Both the position numbers and the translations under genes were made by a program. A stretch of DNA of 64,000 bases from Papaver somniferum. Its lineage: Eukaryota; Streptophyta; Magnoliopsida; Ranunculales; Papaveraceae. Numbering within the stretch: the first letter of the stretch is position 1; each line of letters begins with the position of its first letter. Of this stretch, positions 45,425-59,038 are shown in pieces. The stretch covers positions 130,101,466-130,165,465 of the forward strand of contig NC_039365.1 in NCBI RefSeq assembly GCF_003573695.1. The letters are read 5' to 3'. The notes below the pieces were generated by a model that did not search any database, was not told where the DNA came from, and worked only from the letters and a program-made list of their open reading frames with translations.

Positions 45425-46325
45425 TGTTATATGTATATATACAAGACGCGGATTATTCACATATTTTTCATGAAAAATACATTTCACGTGAGCAGAACTC
45501 ACGTAAAAAAGAAAAAAAAAAATTGTGACCAGGTCACGATTTTAAAAAAAAAAAAAAAATCTCTTTTCCTTCGTACGAACATCTTTCTTTGAAACGAAGG
45601 TTTATTTCGATTTTATGAAAAGTTCACACTATTTAAGATGAAGTTTTGGTTTCCATGAAAGCTCATAAACAAAATTTTATCACTGGACACATGTCTATTT
45701 TCAAAAGAAAAATATCTCTCAAGCTATGGATTGTTGCTAGTCTCTTGAAATAACAATCGAACGAACATACGTTTAGTAAAACAATGGTTTTCAACAAAAC
45801 TCACACTCATATATACACATGTATAAAATTTTAATATGATCAAAGCATGAACAACTCACGAAATCAACAAAAAACTAACCGGTCGGCGTTGGCCGGACGG
45901 TGGTCGGACGACGCCGGTGATCGACTGCTCCGATGGAAATTTCTCTGCTCCTCCTTGATGGCGTGAAGGTGATGAAGAGATGAAGGTGGTAGTCATGGAA
46001 AAAAAAAGGGGTTAATTCCCTTTTATATCAATTTTTATTTCCAAAACCTAATTTCACAAGGATTTCCTTTTAGGGTCGGGCCCGTGAATCCTAATTCGAT
46101 CAAGGTACCATCACCAAACCAACGGTTCTACACCAATTTATGCTTGTTGGATGACGCTCTATTATGCCACTGGGTTTTCATTCAAGCCATGGTTTTCTCA
46201 TTCAGTCAAAAATCCGGTAACGTCTTATCTTACGACTAAGTTCAATTATTTATTTTGTCTGTGGAAAATCACCATTCAGTGCTGACTGAGGAACATGACT
46301 GTCCCTCACAAAGTAGGGGACTTAA
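45082..46325 (+). other. TZ 3' noncoding region
   Basis: No gene was seen. It holds an (AT)26 microsatellite at 45370-45421, A-runs near 45510 and 45545, and the polypurine tract AGTAGGGGACTTAA just before the 3' LTR (about 46311-46325). Confidence 0.7.
45370..45421. repeat. AT microsatellite
   Basis: An uninterrupted AT dinucleotide run of 52 bp. It is upstream (in antisense direction) of the acidic ORF. Confidence 0.97.
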
Positions 46326-49300
46326 TATAGATGGTGGATTTTCGACTAGGATTAAAATCGTAAAACCATAATTATACATGCTCCTGATCCGGCAATCAGA
46401 TGAGTATTGAGGCTCATGTCTCTCGTTGAAGCATGAAAGCTCATGCCATAAAATCTCTGACTGAGAAGGCTGCCTCTCATAGTATGTGTAGATGTGTAAT
46501 CTCCCAGCTGAGGCAACGACACATCTCATGAATACTGAGCAATATCAGTAATTATTTCTATATAGAATCGAAAGATTGGAAGGCTCCTAGACAGCGGGCC
46601 TGCTAGTATAGAGCGACAACGTCTTCAGGATACAACAAGGTTTTTCCTGACTATATAAAGGAAATATGACGTTTCAACAAGCTCATGTTTCTCAATTCTC
46701 AGATAAATAATGCTCCTAGACAGCATGACTGCTAGTATAGAGCCGTCAGTTAATTATCTATAATCGTTAACTGAATATTCATCAATATTCTACGATTTTT
46801 AGTAATATTTCGTCACTTGAATTTGTGGTTCTTCCCAGCAGAATTCCACGGGTTAGTGATAAATATTCAACGTGCGGGAATCTGAGAAGCTATTGAGTAA
46901 GCCTTGACCAAAATGGTGTTAGTGTACTCAGCAATAATGCACGAACGAGCACCTGAATGCGCAAACGAGCATTCCAAAACATGAAGGAACGATGAACCTA
47001 TACAAAGTAGGAAGAAAATAATAAATAATAAAATATTAATCAAGGCGCTAGGGACTGGGCCCACCGGACGGCCGGTCGTGTTGTGGCCAGTCCCATGTCC
47101 AATTTTATATTTTATCATATTTTTATTATTTTTCCTGACCTCATGAAAATCCATTCATTTGAGCAAATCTCCTTCGTCTCAAGGAAACTACCCAGTCTCA
47201 TGGTGTTTCCTCGTATCAAAGAAATAATAAAAATTTAGGAAAGGTGTCGCGGGACCAGGTCCACTAGCCAGCGGGCCATGCCGTAGCCGTGGCCGGTCCC
47301 ACACCTCATGACTCCTTATTATTTTATTATTTCCCTCATCACATGAAAATTCCATGATTTCATAATATTTCCCCAATTCGTGAAATATTATAAATTAGGG
47401 AGAAAATGCACGGGACCCGGGCTCTCGGTTGGCCATGCTCTAGCCAAGGCCGGTCCCACACGCCCATGTCTTATTATTTTAATATTAGTTGTTTCCTCAT
47501 ACCATGGAAACTCTTTCACTTCAAGGAAATTCCCTAGTTTCAGCAAACTCCTTGGATTCATGAAATTTCACTCAAGTCCGTGAAAAATAATATAAAATTC
47601 GGGAAGTCCGTGGGACCATGCCATAGTCGGCCGGTCACGCCCTAGCCGGTCCACATTCCCCTTATTTTATCATTATTATTTTTTATGATTCCATCATCTC
47701 ATGGAAACTCCTTAATTTCAACAAATTCCTTGGTTTCAACAAACTTCTTGATTTTTATGATATTTCCCAAAAATCATGAAAATATTATAAATTAAGAAAA
47801 AATGCCTTGGGACCGGATCCTTGGCCGGCAGGCCATGCCTTGGCCTAGACGGTCCCACACCTCATGATTCCTTCATTATTTTATAATTTTATTCCTTCAT
47901 CTCATGAAGTTTCACGGTTTCAGCAAAATCCCTGATTTCTTCATATTTTCTCAAAATGTTGCTCAAACGCACACCGGAAAATATCGAAACTCTCAGGACT
48001 GAGACACAGACATTATGCTGACGCGGGCATGTATCCTTGACCGACCAAGGCCGGCCCTGAGGCTTGCAAATAGCCGGTCCCACGTGTTTTAATAATTTTG
48101 ACCTAATTTCCTCAATTGCTCATATTGGGTCCAAACTCTTCCCAAACAACTGGGAGTTTGCTAAAACGACCATCATCTAGTCCTATGACCACCAAGGGCG
48201 ATCTCATGATCCCTTGGTCATTCCCTCATATCTCCATAATCAGGTTCTACTACCTGACGCTCACACGAGCACTATTTGAAAATGATTAAACCAGCATTTA
48301 ATCATCCTTTCACCAACTGATCTTCAAGAGACTTTGGTATGTTGCTCACTTGAGCATATGGGCTCTATATGGTCGGTTCATCATCCCTTGTAGCCGGTCC
48401 CTACTTCATTTTCATGAATGATTTTCAATAAATCATCAATTCGACAATTGATCAAAATTAGGGTTTCGAATCCAGAGCTCTGCAAAACATAATTTTGAGC
48501 AGATTCAAACACTAATAATTTTACGTTGATCCCGTGATCAACACTTTAATAAATATGCTCGGCTCATATGTCAGCATCTTAAATTGACGTTTGCTCAAAC
48601 GAGCAATATTTGCTCAGACGAGCAATATTTGCTCAATTAAAAGAATATTGGTTCAACTATCAATATTCGACGATGTCAACAATTCATTAAACGAGCAACA
48701 TTTTCTCATACGAGCAATATTGGTTCAAATCATGAATATTGGCTAAACTGTCAATATTCAATAATTCATGCGAGCAGCATTTGCTCATACAAGCAACATC
48801 TGCTCATACGAGCAATATTTGCTCAGACCATGAATATTGGTTCAATTATCAGTATTTGCTCAGATGAGCAACATTTTCTCAATCCATGAATATTGTTTCA
48901 ACTATCAATATTTGCTCAGATGAGCAATATTTGCTCAGTCCATGAATATTGGTTCAACTAACAATATTTGCTCAGATGAGCAACATTTGCTCAAACCATG
49001 AATATTGGTTCAACTATCAATATTTTCTCAGATGAGCAACATTTGCTCAGTCCATGAATATTGGTTCGACTATCAATATTCAATAAGTCATCATATGATC
49101 AATACTTTCCCAGTCCATGAATATTGACTATTAATGTTCAACAGTTTATCAAACGAGCAACACTTGCTCACCTTAACAATCAACGTAATTATATCTTCGT
49201 CTCAACAGACATGTTCAATTCATGAGTCTCAGAATATTTTCAAATTATGTTCACCTCAACAATAAAATTACTCATCGTCCCATAAATTCAGCAACTGACT

Positions 49301-50015
49301 AACTAAATACACGTCTGCCTTGCAGACTCCACATTCACGAGACATCAATCGTGTCACATGGGGGATATTAACTAGGGTTTTGGTATGGCGGTCTACGGAA
49401 TGTGAGTTCATACACACGGTGAGAATGTGAGCAAGTCGTGCAATCAGTTGGAAGAGTTAGTAAAGTAGTGGGTGGAAAGTTAACCAAGTATCCGCACGAT
49501 GAGCAACTGGTTTCAACACGATTTTCCACTTCCCCACTCTTTGATTCCCGCAAATGTCACACTTCATGGGATCATGGTGTCTTCAATTCAGAAATATTTA
49601 AGTCTCTGAATCCTGATTGAAAGGACAAGAATTTCTCGACAAGTTCATACAGACAATCTTTCGTCTACACGAACTCATCGTCTGAACAATAACTCTCAAC
49701 TGAGTAAATTCAACCATTTAGAACTTTCTTATGCAGAATACACAACACACCTACAATCTCGATCACCATTGATCTTACACATTTCTCAGCTTCCCTCCTA
49801 CAAATCAACCCATCCTCTCTTGTGACCGAATTGACTCTGGAACGGCCATTGTCTTGGTTTAGGCCGGAGTCCTACAGATTGATCTCTCGAACTTAATGCA
49901 CTCCCTTCTTGCAGTGCATCTGTGTGAGGTTGAGTATTTTCTCGGTTCAAGGAGTCTTCGCACGGTCATCTCCTCAATTCCGTAAAAACCAGCAAATCGT
50001 TTTTCCCCATCTACA
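46326..50015 (+). repeat. TZ 3' LTR
   Basis: This 3690-bp LTR aligns with 34119-37798 throughout. The first two bases are TA instead of TG. The TATA-like site of the 5' copy (near 37376) is changed here (AAATATTTAAG near 49593). It ends CCCATCTACA at 50015 before the TSD ctttg. Confidence 0.93.
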
Positions 50016-50092
50016 CTTTGTTTCCTTACAGAGTGACGTCACATTATATGCAAGGTTTTACGATTTTAACCTTAAGATAAAAACCACCATCA
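50016..50092 (-). repeat. TX LTR, partial, right segment
   Basis: This continues the TX LTR from 34118 after TZ (CTTTGTTTCCTTACAGAGTG as at 30390). It ends ACCACCATCA at 50092. No TX polypurine tract follows, so this TX copy is a truncated solo LTR or has lost its internal part. Confidence 0.88.
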
Positions 50093-50553
50093 ACAACACT
50101 AATGTGCGAACACACTATATATGCTTATATCCAAGGATGGTTATATCATCAACTCTTAATTTCAATTATTGAAACTTTCTTAGAGGACGTTATATAGCTG
50201 TTGTTCACAAATGATTTTTCGCCAAAGCGATTTTCAAGTTATTGAAATTATCATAATGAAACATTCCAAGACAACACCAAATGATTGTATCACACAAACC
50301 ATGTTAGATGTAACTCGGCAATTTTCATATGACCTTATTCGGACTTTCGTCACGAATGTAAGATGAACATGGCTAAAACGAAAGCTTGCCAACACATATT
50401 TCGAGAAATATATAAGCGAGATAAACTCATCTCGAAATCTCAAATGTGCATAATAGAAAATTATATCGTAACATGACTTATGTCTCAATATAGGAGATAG
50501 AGTAGAATATACTTTCCAAGTGATAGATGAGTTTAAGTCTCCACATACCTTTT
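50093..50553. other. Unassigned A+T-rich spacer
   Basis: I see no gene and no match to other parts of the window. The SR LTR appears to start in it at 50554. It may be an old LTR-derived stretch, but nothing here proves that. Confidence 0.4.
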
Positions 50554-50754
50554 TGTTAGAGCATCGCTCGGTTGATCTCACCAACCGTTGGTATGTCAAG
50601 TTTGGTTGTCATATTTTAGTGAATCAAAACTCATGTTAAGAGTCGCTTAATTATGTACTAGAGTCAACTTCGTATAGGTTAGCTTGAATGTATTAGGATA
50701 TGAGACATTACAAGTATTGTGAAGACTTGAAGATGTGAAGAAGCAAGGAGCTAC

Positions 50755-50781
50755 TTAAGGAATACAATACGAGGTTTATTG
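50755..50781 (+). repeat. 27-bp flank duplication, left copy
   Basis: The 27 bp starting TTAAGGAATACAATACGAGG recur exactly at 59012-59038. Twelve bases (TATCTTTCAAGT) of unknown origin follow before the ATH-type LTR begins at 50794. See 59012. Confidence 0.9.
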
Positions 50782-51658
50782 TATCTTTCAAGTTGATGCG
50801 TGTTGTAACCACAACAAAATAATCAAGATATTTTCCACTAATTAACTGGTAATATAGCGGTAGTAAGGATCGTTCCCACAGAGAGTTGTGTAATTGATAT
50901 GTTATTTAGTTCAACAAAATAATAAAATACCAGGGGGATTGTTTGATTAAAGTAAAATAAAAAAAATAACTAATAAAAGAAAGAGATGATCAAGGAATCC
51001 TTCGCCGTTACCAAGCGATATTTGGATTAGTATACTTATCTATCTTCGTTATACCCATTCATAACCAACCGTAGAACAACAGCTAGCTCAGTGCTATCCC
51101 CAAAACTCCTTATACACGGATACAGAAGCTCTCAAATATCAGATTCTATCCAACAGAACCACCAAGTAGTAGCTCACTCAAGGTGTAATCCGACGGAATG
51201 CTTAGGCTTTGTGAATTAGGTTGATCCCAGTAGTTAAACTCTTAGCTCAAGGTCCACTTGCTGGTGTTATCTTCACTCGCAATAACTCCACAGAATCCCT
51301 CTACAAGGTCTCGCGATTTCTATTTGTGTATGAATTATTCGACGATTACTTATCTCCTAACTCATTACTAGCAGTAGAACAATTAGTAGATCAATCTAGC
51401 ATGCACTCTAAATCAACCCAATAATCAATCATAAACATTAAATGTGGTAAAGACAAACGATAAGATGATTAAAACTCTGAACAAACTTGTATAATAATAG
51501 AGCTTCACGCTAGAACATTGAATTCATCCCCAACCAATAAAAGTTTATCTTCTCATGATTATACAATTACCCGGTTTCCCCCTAAAGGGATAAACTCTCG
51601 AATATTGATGAAGAACAAAAGTGTATTATGAGATATAGAGATATTATTAAGAAGTCTT

Positions 51659-51666
51659 CTTTTATA
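51659..51666 (-). promoter_or_regulatory. TATA box of Athila-related LTR
   Basis: The minus strand reads ACCTATAAAAGAAG, placed like the TATA box of the A2 3' LTR relative to the LTR end. Confidence 0.45.
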
Positions 51667-52448
51667 GGTATGCAAGAGTAGAAGCGACCATGCTGCAAAT
51701 CCCGTGTAAAGTTGGTTGCCAAAAACTAGCCAAATTCCAAGTTAGGAAATCTGGCCGTGTAAAGAGACTCGCAAAGCAGCCGATGGGATTGCGTTCAAAG
51801 CAGAGAAGCCCGGTCCATTCAAATTTGTTCAGCTGTCAGTTTGACGAAACTGACAGCATACCCTTAATCCCTTGGACAGTCTTCTCATCGTGAAAATAAT
51901 CTTCCCCGGGATTTTTAACTTTCCGGCAATTCCCACGGACAGTCTGGTCATCGTGAGTTTTCAAACTCCCTGACTTTTCCTTGTAACTCGATCAACTTTC
52001 TCAGATACTTCTCCCATTGTGAAAATCTTTTTTCTTCTGAGATCATTGACGGCTATTACTTCCGCTTACTCAATGGCAGCAGCCAATGCCATTATTCACT
52101 TCATTCCCGACCAAGATCAACAAAATCAACTCCTTCGTCACTGCCACTAATCAAACTGCCATCATCACCGTATCAGCAAACACCCATTGGACCCATCAAA
52201 CCACGAGCAAGATATCTCCGCCCTGGAAGCATCATAATTAACATCTGGATTCATCACCGAGATCAACCATTGTCAACAGTCTTGAACTCCATCTCTGTAG
52301 TCACTACCATGATCAGCAGCTCCCTCCGTCGATATCAAATTCCATTCTCTCACTGCCACCATTCGTAACTGCAGCTCAAATCCAAGATCAACAGCATCGT
52401 AATCCTCCATACAACAACATCTCTATCTCCGAGAATCAATGGAGAAAG

Positions 52449-53085
52449 TGTTGGGTGCAATAATCAAAAACAAGGAAAAATCAAATAAGCAAAAGTTATT
52501 GACACTTAGCTCCTTTATAATGGAAGTGATCGATTTGATGAAACGGACGAGCTCCCCATATCTCCACAACAACAACAAGGCAAAACTTTGGAAAAACAGA
52601 GTGAGTCACGTGTTCAACACGTTGCCCTTAAGACATTAGCGCCCGGCTACACTCAAGAGTGATGTTATAGCCCTCACAGGACGGATATCTGCAGGATAAA
52701 ACACCCTACTACACCTACTACTAGTATATGTAGTAGATGCTCAACTTGAGCTTGGAAACTCCGAAAAAACCATAAAGGAAAATATTGAACACTTGAGAAA
52801 ACAATATAAAATGTTTTTTTCCCTTAGGGGTCCCTCTAAATATAGAGCAACCCCTTTCCCATAGATTTTACAAAAGTAGTTAATTTGTTTATATAATTGA
52901 CAAATACAACTTAAGAAGAAAAACTCCCGATGTGGGACTAAAAGGTTTATATTGTTTCTTAAAACTACTAAAAATTGGAAACTCCACAATGTGGGACTAA
53001 TAAGTTTCATTCACAAAAGAAAACAATAAATTATAAGTTTTATTAAAACTTTAAAAAATTATTTTTTATTAATCGTTTTCCAACA
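52449..53085 (-). repeat. CP 3' LTR
   Basis: This matches 57553-58187. In element sense it starts TGTTGGAAAACG at 53085. The TATA-like CTATATTTAG (minus) is near 52840. Confidence 0.9.
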
Positions 53086-56000
53086 ATCGCCCACATGAAT
53101 GAAAACTCAATAAAACATGAAAACACAGATAGATCTTGGTAAATCAACATCCCAATCTCACGATACAAACAGACTGATCGTGCAAGTGTTGAAATCATAC
53201 TAGTCATTTCTACGTCCTCTCCCTCACACAAAAGTGTGTTGACCTCAGGGTCATACTATGGATTGCACAAATCATAATAGTATTGAGAGCTTTCATCTTT
53301 AGTTCTCACATGGTGAGACTATAGGTATCTTTCACTGAAGTGAAAAAGCATGAACTAGTGAACCCTTAGTGACCTTTAGGTCCTAAGTTCCAGTAATACC
53401 AAAACCATCAAAACGAAAATCACATAAAAAGCACAGGAAATACCATTTTAGGCAGAGGTGTCCATGAGGTCTTGAACCTTTGCTTAGTGAGATATTACCG
53501 GAATTACTTGCTAGAGACAGTGAACTATGTATTGAACTTCTAGCATTTGATGTAATTCGCGATAACAACCACGGGTGATATCTCCAAGGTTGTTGCCAAG
53601 ATCGTGCCGTTTTTTCCAATTTGGCCCTGGACATATCTTGTTTCTCAGAATGCTCTAGAGAATCAAAGCTCATATTCTCATAGGAACCGGCCCACTTCCT
53701 CATTCAGATAGGTGAGTTTCCATAAAGAGTGTTACTGCTACACCCCACTTCAATCTTAAATTGAAACTATAGAACTCATTAAGACTTCTTAAAAGTCATC
53801 CTTCACATGCAGTCACACTATCACGTCTACACCATAGGGAAGGGACAGAGAATAAAATTCTCTGATAGTGTTTACCTTTACCCACCACAAGTTAGTTGTC
53901 TCATTCGAAACCTTGATCTTGGCATCTCCAGTCAGCAAGGTTGAGTATCCTTCATGGCAAGTTTAATTCATGAGCTTAAGCCCCTTCCCCCTCGATGAAT
54001 TTCTAACTATCTCTTGGGATAAACCTTTCATCAAAGGTTGCGCGATATTCTCCTTGGAATTTATCCAATAAATGGAAATAACGCCGATTGAGATTAGTTA
54101 TTTTCAGCTTTAGATATTATAGCTTGGCTAACATAATGTATAGATATAGCTGGCACAGGCCTATGCCAGAGAGGAATGTCTTCTAAACAGCATCTTAGGC
54201 ACTCGGCCCCATCTCGTGCTTTATATAACTCAATACTCTCAGATTCCATAATGAATTGAGAAATATATGTTTGTAAATCTTCCAAAAACAAACCCTGATG
54301 CTAGAGTGAAACATATCCACTCGTAGACTTAGACTCCTCTGAGTCAACTGTCCAGTTTACATCACAAAGTCCCTCAAGGACAGCAAGATACCTTTCATAA
54401 ATCAAATAAAACGTAATAGAGTATTTTAGGTACCATAATACTATACTCAGTGCATCTGAATGCTATTGCTCTGGACTACAATTATATCTACTTAACTTAC
54501 TCACAATATAGGCAATGTCTGGACTCTTACAGTTCATTAAATTCATCAGACATCCTATAACTCTTGAGTATTCAAGTTAAGATACTCCATTACCCTTTTT
54601 TCTTGAGTCTACAAGAATAATCGTACGGAGTACAAGCAGGCTTACAATCACACTGATTGTATCTCTTAAGCAAAATTCAAATAATGAGAATGACTAAGAC
54701 TACATATGTTAGATTATTTTCTAATCCTCATCCCTAAGATTACATCAACAGGGCCTAAGTCTTTCAAGTCAACGTTCTCATTCAGCGCATGTTTTTAGTG
54801 GAATTAATCACATCTATGTTTGTATCAAGTATAAGCATATCATCAACATACAAGCATACAATCACACAGGCATCCTTAACAAGTTACTTGTAAATATACT
54901 TGTCAGATTCATTAACTTAAATCCACTACACATTATCACATGATCAAATTTTCCATGTCACTGTTTACGTGCTTATTTTATAAACCATACAAAATTTTGT
55001 TCAACTTACAAACTTTGTCATCATAACCTTTCACTACAAAGTCCTCAGGTTGGTCTATGTAAATTTCTTTATCTAATTCACGATTTTAGAAAAGCTGTCT
55101 TAACATCCATCTGATGTATCTCTAATTTGTTTATGACAGCAATAACAATTAGCATCTCAACGAAGTAAATCTCGTCACATGTGAATAAGAATCAAGGAAA
55201 TATACACCTTCTTTTAGTTTATAGCCTTTAGCTACCAACTTAGCCTAATATTTTTCTACAGTTCCATATACCTAATGTTTCCTCTTAAAGACTCATTTAC
55301 ATCTCATGGTCTTACTCTCTGGAGGTAAACTAAAACCTCCCAAGTCAGGTTCCGACGGACTGAGTCCATTTCACTAAATGAAGCTTCTTACCAGAATGGG
55401 GTTTCAGTAGATATCAAGGCTTCTTTACAAGTCCAGGGCTTAGACTAAGCTAGGCATGTTATGAAGTCGGCTTCATAAGAAGTCTCAAGTCTAATTGTTT
55501 TACTTCTCTTAGTCTCAACCTTAACTTCATCTTCCTTTAAGATAAGTTCTGACTATTTGAAAATAAATCTAGGGGATCAACAACACATCTCTAATGAGGT
55601 ACAGGTTTAAGAATAAACATGTTCAAAGAACTCAGCATCCCTAGATTATGTAATAGTATTCACAACAAAGTCAGAAAATCACACCAAAGTATGAAAAATC
55701 AGAACACACAACCAAAAATCTATGTGTAGAAGTATACTCAGCATACCCTATATGAAGACACAATCAACATTTTTGGTTTCTATCTAGTTCTTTTAGGAAG
55801 AGGAATGACAATCTTAGTCAAACACCCCCACACTTTGACACATTCATAAGAAGGTCATCTACCTTTCTATAAATCATATGGAGTTTCATCTTATCCTTAA
55901 GAGTACTATATTCAGGATATACTAGTTAAGAGGACTGCCTCCCCCCACAAGGCCGCAGGTAATGCTGATCTAATCAACATGGAAATTATCATCTTCTTAA

Positions 56001-57552
56001 GGATACATTTGTTATGTTCAAGGCTTCTAATTGGTTTTGAACTTCAAGTTTATACATCTTAAGGCTTCTAAGGCATCATCCTTATCCCTAAGAAAGTATA
56101 CAAGATAGTACCTCGTCCAATCATCCACGAAAGTTATAAACCATCTTTTACCATAGTGGTTTTGGGTTGAACTCATGTCAACTAGGCCTAACTGAATTAA
56201 TTCTAAGGGATTAGAATTAGTCTTAACATTTGTGCTAAAAGATTTTATAGCATATTCATTTCACTTTTGTGTTCAAGATCCAAACTAAATTTGGGTAGGT
56301 AGCCTATGCTAGGCAGTTTATGCATTGAATTATAATTTTACGGTTCCAAGTCTACCATGCAAAACATTCAAAGACACACAAAAGAGAGCACAAGAATCAA
56401 TTATGTTCACTTCATCAGATTTTCCTTTAAACTTATATAGACCCTAAGTCCTATAACTGTTGCCTAAAAAATCAATGCCCTTAGTTATAACAAGTTTTCC
56501 ACATTTAGTTAAGATCTTCAATCTTTTACCATATTCAAGAGAACAAGATACAAGATTCTTTGATATGCTCGAAACATGAAAACTTCATTCAGTGTGAGAT
56601 CAGATATGAGCTTATGCTCGACCTTTCTCTTTTATGTAATCTCTGTCGCAGATGAGTTACTCATATAGAGTTTCTCGACGTCCCTTATCCTCTGATAAGA
56701 GGTGAACAGGTCTCTGTTTCAACAAACATACTTAGTGGCTCCAGAGTCCATCCACTAGTCTCTCACATTGGTTATTAAAATAACTTCTGACATCATGTCA
56801 ATGAACTCGTTCTAATTTGTTTCAACTAAATTAGAATTAACTTTTTACTTATTAAGTTTTTATGTTGTCTACACTTTACTACCATATGGCCAGGAATTTT
56901 ACAAACATAACAATCACCCTTAATTAAAGTAATGCCGGATTCAGTTTTACGAAACATACCTTCTTATGAAGACTACGCTTAGAGTTGTGCTTGATGTTAT
57001 CTCCTTTGTAAGCTTTGGAAGACTTGTGTTCATGCACATGCGCCTGGTAGCCATGTTCCTTTTCAATTTCATGTCACAAACTTCGTTTATACTCTGACCA
57101 CGGACACGGTAATTTCCCAGTTACTTAATACACCACATCTCACAAACCTTAGTTCAGATAAAATATGAGTTTTGAAGATAATAAGATCTTTATTTATAAA
57201 CTTAGTTTGAACCACCATATCAAAAAACTCATGGTTACCCCATAAAAACTACTTTAGTTAACAACAAAATTCTGCCCGTCAGAGTTTTTCAGGAACGTTT
57301 CTCTGTTTTGTAAAATATCAAAAAAATACTTTTACAACTCCAAAAATTCTGAAATTTTACTTGGGTAACTATCAGGATGTCTAATACGTTGTGTCAAAAT
57401 GGTTCATCAAAATTCATTCTAGGTTAAGAGATAAACTCGAAACTCTACAGCTGACCAAAAATTCGTTTTTGTTTTTCACTCCACAATTAACATCCGTGAT
57501 TCACAAACCAACCAACCATTTTCAATTATTACAAATTATAATGTCTTAAGAT
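53086..57552 (-). pseudogene. CP gag-pol relic
   Basis: On the minus strand the clearest pieces are a CCHC knuckle CYVCKIPGHMVVKC (56871-56912), integrase RWFITFVDDWTRYYLVYF (about 56100), and the copia RT/RNase H motif LEYSRVIGCLMNLMNC (about 54510-54560) followed by PDIAYI. Many stops and frame changes lie between. No TGGTATCAGAG-type primer-binding site adjoins the 5' LTR (57552 leftward), so that part is lost or altered. The rest of the 4.5 kb is A+T-rich noncoding sequence. Confidence 0.8.
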
Positions 57553-58187
57553 TGTTGGGTGCAATAATCAAAAACAAGGAAAAATCAAATAAGCAAAAGT
57601 TATTGATACTTAGCTCCTTTATAATGGAAGTGATCGATTTGATGAAACGGACCAGCTCCCCATATCTCCGCAACAGCAACAAGGCAAAACTTTGGAAAAA
57701 CAGAGTGAGTCACGTGTTCAACACGTTTCCCTTAAGACATTAGTGCCCGGCTACACTCAAGAGTGATGCTATAGCCCTCACAGGATGGATATCTTCAGGA
57801 TAAACACCCTACTACACCTACTACTAGCATATGTAGTAGATGCTCAACTTGAGCTTGGAAACTCCGAAAAAACCATAAAGGAAAATATTGAACACTTGAG
57901 AAAAAAATATAAAATGTTTTTCCCTTAGGGGTCCCTATAAATATAGAGCAACCCCTTTCCCATAGATTTTACAAAAGTAGTGAATTTGTTGATATAATTG
58001 ACAAATACAACTTAAGAAGAAAAACTCCCCGATGTGGGACTAAAAGGTTTATATTGTTTCTTAAAACTACTAAAAATTGGAAACTCCATAATGTGGGACT
58101 AATAAGTTTCATTCACAAAAGAAAACAATAAATTATAAGTTGTATTAAAACTTTAAAAAATTATTTTTTATTAATCGTTTTCCAACA
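57553..58187 (-). repeat. CP 5' LTR
   Basis: This is the 5' LTR in element sense and pairs with 52449-53085. It ends TGCACCCAACA (minus) at 57553, followed by ATCTTAAGAC, not by a known primer site. Confidence 0.9.
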
Positions 58188-59011
58188 AAAAGTAGCAGCA
58201 AACTCTATGTCGATCTCTTCTTCATTCTCCCCCATCATTGCTGGCATTAATGATATTAAGCACAAACTTTGTTGTTTCGAGCCAAACCCATGCATCTTCC
58301 TAAGATTCTCGAGTTGCAGCATTCTCCTTTCATTTCTTCCCAACACCACAGTGACATCTATTCTCAGTCCATACGTTCACAGCTCCATCGATCACAACAG
58401 TGAGACCATCATTCTCAGCTTTCTGTTAAACTCGACCCATATATATGCTCTTCTCAAACCCATTACCCTGGCTAACATCGACCCACAGATGAACCATTGT
58501 TGTTGGTCATGAACATAAAGAATCACCTACTAGTCACGTGAAAACGTACTGAAGAAGATGATAGTTTCCCTGATCAATAATATGGGTGCCTTTATAAATT
58601 CTGTGCGTCTCTACTTTTCGACAACTTCGGATTGCTTCAAATGCTTCCTGATTCTTCCTACAACGTCGGATGGACTCCATTCTTTCGCCATTGGCTTCGT
58701 CTTTTTGTCCTCTTCGAGATGATAGCAAGTACTCCGGATTCGAACGAGTTCGACTTGGTCTTTGGCTCTTCTACGCTTATAGCTAACTTCTTTTATTGCA
58801 CAAATATGTGCCAATTCCCTTCTTTTGGATGATTCACCTAGCAAAACATAAACAAGAGAAAACAAGAGTAATATACAATAATTCGCAAGAATATAGAGCA
58901 ATTACTAGCATGGATTCGACACTAAATATATGCAAAATATGCACTTAACACAAGTCGTGCATATTGAAAACAAAACTGCGAAGCATATTTGAACTCTAGA
59001 TAGACATAGTA

Positions 59012-59038
59012 TTAAGGAATACAATACGAGGTTTATTG
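59012..59038 (+). repeat. 27-bp flank duplication, right copy
   Basis: Identical to 50755-50781 and immediately beyond the truncated ATH-type LTR. The SR LTR sequence continues from here. A normal insertion would give 5 bp, so this points to another mechanism. Confidence 0.9.

Larger units (their letters stand above)
34119..50015 (+). mobile_element. TZ, full-length Tat-like Ty3/gypsy element
   Basis: This 15.9-kb element is flanked by a perfect TSD ctttg (34114-34118 and 50016-50020). LTRs are 34119-37798 and 46326-50015. Between them lie the primer-binding site, a gag-protease ORF without capsid, RT-RNase H, a second RNase H, integrase, a long 3' region with antisense genes, and a polypurine tract. 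The second RNase H and antisense genes place it in the Tat lineage (Retand/Grande/Ogre relatives). Eight differences were counted by eye in the first ~213 bp of the two LTRs. It carries many stops and frameshifts in pol. Confidence 0.93.
52449..58187 (-). mobile_element. CP, degenerate Ty1/copia element
   Basis: LTRs 52449-53085 and 57553-58187 (637 and 635 bp, a few percent different) start TGTTGG and end CCAACA. Flanks gaaag and aaaag form a TSD with one change. Minus-strand relics in order 5' to 3' are a gag zinc knuckle (56871-56912), integrase (about 56080-56180) and RT-RNase H (about 54290-54760). Integrase before RT marks Ty1/copia. No ORF longer than ~100 codons survives. Confidence 0.88.
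50794..59011 (-). repeat. Athila-related LTR fragment, interrupted
   Basis: The left end TGATGCGTGTTGTAACCAC matches the A2 3' LTR end (TGATGCGTGTGGTAACCAC). The following ~500 bp align with the ATH LTR (GCTAGCTCAGTGCTA, AAGTAGTAGCTCACTCAAG). A TATA-type TATAAAAG (minus) is at 51659-51666. It is split by CP at 52449-58187. The right end lacks the expected CTATCA, so the fragment is truncated. Net length is about 2.5 kb. It is a diverged sister family of A1/A2. Confidence 0.75.

Noticed and set aside
58207..58901. ORFs of about 100 codons on both strands
   Set aside because: They lie in the right part of the Athila-related LTR fragment; overlapping ORFs on opposite strands with no known motif.
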